A DNA stretch of 15,353 nt. Source: an uncultured Gemmatimonadota bacterium. Lineage in GTDB: Bacteria > Gemmatimonadota > Gemmatimonadetes > Gemmatimonadales > Gemmatimonadaceae. The translations under genes were made by a program, and so were the position numbers. The stretch lies in contig CAMLEQ010000036.1 in assembly GCA_946479015.1 (NCBI GenBank), positions 1-15,353 of the forward strand. Direction: 5' to 3'. Positions 15,199-15,353 of this stretch are shown here, piece after piece. The notes under the pieces are model-generated. The model was not told the origin of the DNA. It made no database searches and worked only from the letters and a program-made list of their open reading frames with translations. Each line of letters begins with the position of its first letter. Within the stretch, counting starts at the first letter, position 1.

Positions 15199-15353
15199 GG
15201 AACGCGTGTGGCGTGTGGGGAACTGACGGAGAGAGGGGCGAGAGGGAGAGCGAGAGTAGGTTCGGATGTAGGGAGAGTCCGCCTACTCACAAGCCCATAC
15301 GCGCCGTACCTCCCTCCTCTGCCCGTCAGTCTCCCACACGCCACACGCGTTCC
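15199..15353. repeat. Large imperfect inverted repeat, MITE-like element or strong terminator
   Basis: Arms at 15199-15229 and 15323-15353 match at 29 of 31 positions in inverted orientation: the outer 21 bases (beginning GGAACGCGTGTGG) are identical, two bases differ, then ACTGACGG is identical. Weaker similarity continues inward. Inside, GAGTAGG/CCTACTC and CGGA/TCCG (15254-15288) form a nested stem with a two-base bulge. The interior is purine-rich and non-coding. The right arm ends exactly at the window edge, so its full length and any target duplication cannot be seen. It lies just after the LysR gene and would also act as a transcription barrier. Confidence 0.7.

Noticed and set aside
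1..15353. ABC ATPase partner, transposase, tRNA, rRNA or CRISPR array
   Set aside because: No Walker motif protein, DDE-type transposase, cloverleaf, rRNA-like conserved block or regularly spaced direct repeats were seen.

Overview
The window is very GC-rich chromosomal DNA. The gene content suggests Gemmatimonadota, or possibly Acidobacteriota: two adjacent orphan MacB/FtsX-type permeases of the ADOP kind, a DUF4402-type chaperone-usher locus, and a secreted Asp-box repeat protein. This assignment is inference from gene content and composition. No rRNA, tRNA, CRISPR, transposase, phage or plasmid gene was seen.

Layout. Bases 1-449 (minus) hold the N-terminal part of a secreted Asp-box (BNR-like) beta-propeller protein cut by the window edge. 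Bases 658-1098 and 1293-1703 (minus) are two small envelope proteins: a Ser/Thr/Gly-rich lipoprotein and a His-rich periplasmic protein, each followed by a strong hairpin. Bases 1909-2388 (plus) encode a small exported protein that converges on the next operon. Bases 2396-7431 (minus) form one tight operon, read right to left: three DUF4402-like pilin subunits, a PapD-like chaperone and an outer-membrane usher. This is a complete chaperone-usher surface-fibre locus whose order resembles archaic Csu-type loci (pilins, chaperone, usher, last subunit). Bases 7432-7981 are a divergent intergenic region with a candidate promoter and paired inverted repeats in front of the pilin genes.

Bases 7982-10399 and 10467-12977 (plus) encode the two ADOP-type permeases. 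The second has no stop codon at its expected end; its frame stays open across the next two genes to 15176. Bases 12978-14096 (minus) encode a YeiH/UPF0324 membrane protein (putative sulfate exporter family). Bases 14218-15183 (plus) encode a divergent LysR-type regulator, the classical pairing, with a perfect 21-bp operator-like inverted repeat between them. The window ends in a large imperfect inverted repeat (15199-15353) that looks like a MITE-like element or a strong terminator.

Working model for the pilus locus: the chaperone holds DUF4402 subunits in the periplasm and the usher polymerises them. The first two subunits and the convergent small protein have an N-terminal strand of alternating hydrophobic residues suited to donor-strand exchange. 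The third subunit lacks it, starts with TTG and has no clear ribosome binding site, so it is the best candidate for a single-copy tip. The locus is the most interesting system in the window; its function as a fibre is inferred from sequence only.
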